Assembly (NCBI GenBank): GCA_905182995.1
Contig: CAJJDP010000023.1
Location: 595,474-659,473, forward strand
Source: Paramecium octaurelia
Lineage: Eukaryota; Ciliophora; Oligohymenophorea; Peniculida; Parameciidae
Reading direction: 5' to 3'
Length of the DNA stretch: 64,000 bases
Below, one piece after another: positions 60,610 to 64,000 of this stretch (its first letter is position 1; every line of letters starts with the position of its first letter). The notes below the pieces were generated by a model. It worked only from the letters and a program-made list of their open reading frames with translations, was not told the DNA's origin and did no database searches. A program made the position numbers and the translations under genes.

Positions 60610-62912
60610 TCATACTTAGGATGAGTGATGTCTAGGAGTTGTTCTAATTTAATTTGTTGAGATCGATCTGACTTTAGGTAATTGTTATTGCTCTGCTCCA
60701 TTTTAAAGAATAAAAGTCGTTGAAGTATTATGCAAAGCTGGCCTATTAGATTGCCTAGTTACTTATTTTGTTCTTGAAAATTTAAATTATGTGTTAGCTG
60801 CTTTCTTTATATCAGATTTATAATGAGAATCATCAGATTATCTATGCATTATTGTGGGTTAATTTCTAAAGATATTATAAATTTGTTTTGAATTTTCAAC
60901 TTCCTATTATAATTATTTGATCAATTCATTTAATCGCTAAATTTATAACTAATACTGCTCCATCATGTAAGCTTATTCACCTATGACCTGTTATTATTGT
61001 TTAGATTCCTCTTTAGTTTGTGTTATGGTTAATTATTGCTATTCAATTTTCTTTTTCGCTTCATTCAATGCCTTTTAATCTTAAATTCTGATGATTTCGA
61101 AGCTTTCTTTTTCTAGTTAAAGCTTTTTTAATTCATCATTAACTTTATTAAATCGCTCTTCGAAAGCTGCAGTTAATTATTATTTTCCTATTGAATGATT
61201 GCTTCTAAGCATCTCTAATTATTATTCATGTGATTTTTTTAGTTCATAAGTATTATCTTATAATGAAATAATTAATTAGTTCAATTAATCAATAATTTTA
61301 GCATCTTCGTTAGCTTAGTTCTGTAAGTTTTGAATTTAATTCACATAATGTTAAGTTTTATTTTCAAATTCAAGATTTAGTTTTTCCAATTCAGTGTTTT
61401 GTTTAATTTTTTATGCCTCTAACTCCTTTTGTTTTAATAAAGTAAGTTCTTCAATCTATAATTTTTATTGCTTGCTTTCTCTTAAAAATTTTTATTCGTA
61501 ATCTTTAGCTAATTTAGCTGCTTTTTAATCAAATTATAACTTTAAAGCATTTAATTTATCTTAAAATGACTTTTCCAAAGCCTGCAATTTAATGGTTTGA
61601 CTCTCTAATTGATTTGAATATTGTGAAAGCATCAATTCATAGTCTTCAATTACTTCTTTAATTGCGGTATCATCATGTTAGATCATGGTTTCTTTATATA
61701 ATAATTAGTCAGTATTTATAAATTTATTAGGATAGAGCAATTATTCATATTTAATTCTTTGCTTGTTTAATTTATCTTGATAAGTTTTATCTATTTTGAC
61801 ATTCATATCAGATAATTCTTTGATGCACAACTCTTTTTTTCCTATTTGAGAGTTTATCTCTTTAATTGTAGTTTCTTATTCAGAAATTAGATTTTCAAAT
61901 TTAGTTTATTATTCAGCGTATTAATCCCTCTAATTTTTAATATACTATTAAAGTTCGATTTCTTTTTTATTTAATTTTTCAATCTATTATTTTAAAGACT
62001 CTATTTAATTAATTAAATTAGTTTTTTCTAAATTTAATGCAGTAATTTCATCTCTATTACTCTTTAAAGTTTATAATAAATTTTCAACTTAGCGATTCAA
62101 TTTAGTAATGCTTTTTTATTACTATGAGCACTATTAAGCTAAGAGTCCATTGTCTTATTTTATATTTTACAATTCTGTTAAATGTTGTCTATTTTTAATA
62201 TCTAATTTTTAGATTTAATCATTTAATTCTTTTATCTGTTTCGAGAATTCTGTTTAGTTTTATCTTTCTTATTTATCAAATTAATTAACCAATTCTTACT
62301 TTTATTTTTTTAATTTCTATTGATATTCATCATCTAATTGTTAATATTTTTTAGAAATTTCATCCTTTTCAAGTTCAATCAATTGAATTAAATCTTTAAA
62401 TTTGATTTCTTGGTTTTCTAATTTTTTATTGAATTCTAATTTAAGTGTGATTTAATGATCTGAATTCTTTTTTTATTCTAAATTAAATTATTCCAATTAT
62501 TTTGTTATTGTTTGTTCATGTTTAAGGATTGTAGCATTTAGTTTTTCAATTTCATTTCTAGTTTCCTCATCTTGTTGTTAAATAAATAATTTAAACATTT
62601 TATTTTCAGTTTCTAATTCTTGTATCTGCTCCAAATAATTCTCGATATCTTTCTTCAACCATTCATAAACATCTACCATATCACTCAAATTAATTTGAAG
62701 ATGGCGCTCTTTTTTATAACTTAATAATTGAGCAAAATCTAATCGCCTCTGTTCCATATAGTATTGTAATGCATGAATGCTTTCCTTTAATTTTGAGTTA
62801 CTCTCAACTAATGGCTGATTATTTAGTATAAAATTACAGTCAGCTATGATTCCAAATATTTCACATTATCATTTGCTTACTTGAACTTTCTATCCTTATC
62901 ATCTTCGAACAT
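60610..62912 (-). CDS. Long coiled-coil protein
   Basis: 759 aa after one 23-nt intron. After a short acidic start ('MFEDDKDRKFKQAND') it is a nearly continuous coiled coil of ~640 residues (e.g. 'HALQYYMEQRRLDFAQLL', 'ENLISEQETTIKEINSQI', 'KLNLEFENKTQHYVNQIQ'). The last ~90 residues are basic and Ser/Thr-rich ('RTKQVTRQSNRPALHN', 'TTPRHHSSQ'). It resembles centrosomal or basal-body filament proteins in layout. About a quarter of codons are Gln or Glu, many TAA/TAG. No family assigned. Confidence 0.8.
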
Positions 62913-63137
62913 AATAATTATTAAATTTATGATTTATAATTTGAGAAAAATGATTTCTTTATTTATAATTCAAATAATATAAACCAAGTATCATCTATTC
63001 GCACATAAAGACAAAATAATTTAGAATGAATTACATTTATAATTTATTAATATATAGATATAATGAATAAAAACATAGAACTAAAGTAATACTATTTACT
63101 AATAATAAAAACAAATAATTTAATTTTTGAATATAAC
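62913..63137. other. Intergenic spacer
   Basis: 225 bp of AT-rich DNA with no recognised content. Confidence 0.5.
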
Positions 63138-64000
63138 TCATTTAATTACATCTAAAGGGACAATGACTGCTATTATTATCAATAAGAGACAGTATACAAC
63201 CATATATTTCTAAGCTTCTGACTTGGCTAAGATAAATCTTTTTAGCCAGCATTAAAATAATAAAAATGCAACAAGTCCACAAACTATTATTATACATATT
63301 GCAAAAGTCTTTGAGTGTTTATTGCTCCTTCTCACTAATCCAGTATCAATATTAATCAAAGATTGAATACCCCAAGTGATTCCCATACAAAGTGATGATT
63401 TACATATAGCAGTCTAAAAGAACGCTTAGGTAAACTTCAATTACAACTCTTCCTTTGCGATATCAATTTAATGGTATGCAAGTTATGTTGAAACCAAAAC
63501 ACCAAGAAATATAAATCCCAAAACTTGAATTGGAATACCTGTTCCATCAAAAATTTCAAAAATCCACCAATCAATTAAAAAGTATAAACCTGTTACTATT
63601 GCTAATGATATTAATAATTCTAATATGATGTTGACATAATCAGCGTCATCTTTAGGTGTTGGAATGAAATGACATATGAGATGGGCAGGGAAGAACAGAA
63701 TAAAAAGGAATTTATCTAGTCCACCTTTTGGAAGAGCTAATTTTTGCTTTCCATCATCTTATTCTTGTCTAATATTACTTATTTCAAAATTTACTATTAT
63801 TATTGTTCTTATTCTTAATCATTCTCTTAGACTCCCTCCTAATCCTTTTAGTGTTCAATAGCCATGTCATTATTTTCCATTAAAGGAATATCCTCATTGA
63901 TATTTTAATGATGGGATTCTGGAACTGAAGAAGCAGGTTCAATCTTACTTTTTTTTGAAGGAGGTCCTCTTTATTTAGGCTATTTTTATAATGAAATCCT
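63138..64000 (-). CDS. Divergent NCKX-like cation exchanger (5' end outside window)
   Basis: The last ~278 residues are visible after one 26-nt intron; the frame is open to the right edge. A disordered acidic/Gln-rich cytosolic loop ('QENDQEQEQQQ') precedes 'LDKFLFILFFPAHLICHF', then TM segments including 'FDGTGIPIQVLGFIFLGVL', 'CMGITWGIQSLINIDTG', 'FAICIIIVCGLVAFLLF' and 'MVVYCLLLIIIAVIVPL'. Order and spacing match the C-terminal half of K+-dependent Na+/Ca2+ exchangers. The alpha-2 repeat has lost the usual acidic residues: where SLC24 proteins read GTSVPD and GSNVFD, this reads 'GVLVSTQ' and 'AICKSSL'. Ion transport by the usual mechanism is therefore doubtful. Confidence 0.65.

Noticed and set aside
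1-64000. Frequent in-frame TAA/TAG as evidence of mass pseudogenisation
   Set aside because: They sit at Gln positions in well-known families (eL37, NAC-beta, LIS1, Ca2+ pump) and frames end cleanly at TGA. This is the ciliate nuclear code.
1-64000. tRNA, rRNA, CRISPR, telomeric repeats, retroviral or Polinton-like elements
   Set aside because: I looked for tRNA-like arms, conserved rRNA cores, regularly spaced repeats, CCCCAA/CCCAAA arrays and capsid, integrase or reverse-transcriptase motifs and saw none. A covariance or profile search could still find a short RNA gene I missed.

Overview
The window reads as ciliate macronuclear DNA, almost certainly Paramecium. Three things seen directly support this. 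Nearly every convincing reading frame contains many in-frame TAA and TAG codons where family alignments expect glutamine, and ends only at TGA. Genes are interrupted by tiny GT...AG introns of 20-32 nt. Intergenic gaps are often 20-200 bp in very AT-rich DNA. A trichocyst matrix protein gene (21.7-23.0 kb) fits Paramecium specifically. All gene models below were built by hand with the Paramecium nuclear code. Where introns are quoted, removing them gives a whole number of codons.

Layout. 0-7 kb: a 5'-truncated coiled-coil gene, a divergent aspartyl-tRNA synthetase paralogue, and two coiled-coil genes. A perfect 1,290-bp direct repeat around a single N (3634) repeats half of the synthetase gene and is most likely a scaffold-joining artefact. 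7-15 kb: a TEY-type MAP kinase, a very large ciliate multi-TM sensor-like protein (TmcB-like), a sharp heat-shock-element-like motif, and a lipid-anchored MORN protein. 15-30 kb: a protein with two successive polycystin/TRPP channel modules, an FCP1/SCP-type phosphatase whose stop overlaps the start of the trichocyst gene, a Myb/SANT-like protein, an importin-alpha-like protein, a CaaX protein, a Cache-domain receptor and a secreted class 3 lipase. 30-43 kb: a P4 flippase, Atg8, the rRNA-processing factor Utp4, an H-type lectin, a UBL-UBA protein, a plasma-membrane Ca2+ pump and a SulP/SLC26 transporter. 43-50 kb: a cystatin, a C2-like scaffold, a VPS9 protein, a twin-CX3C protein, NAC-beta and LIS1. 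50-64 kb: a large EF-hand protein, RSPH14, a rhomboid protease, a Rad9-like clamp subunit, ribosomal protein eL37, a run of small and coiled-coil unknowns, and the 3' part of a divergent NCKX-like exchanger.

The neighbours do not form one obvious pathway. Themes recur: Ca2+ handling (TRPP channel, Ca2+ pump, exchanger-like protein, EF-hand protein), cilia and cytoskeleton (RSPH14, MORN, LIS1, several coiled-coil proteins), regulated secretion and membrane traffic (trichocyst protein, lipase, lectin, cystatin, Atg8, VPS9, flippase) and core housekeeping (eL37, NAC-beta, Utp4, importin). Genes are packed tightly on both strands, with divergent start codons as little as 19 bp apart and one 4-bp coding overlap. 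I saw no rRNA, tRNA, CRISPR, virus-like element or intact transposon.
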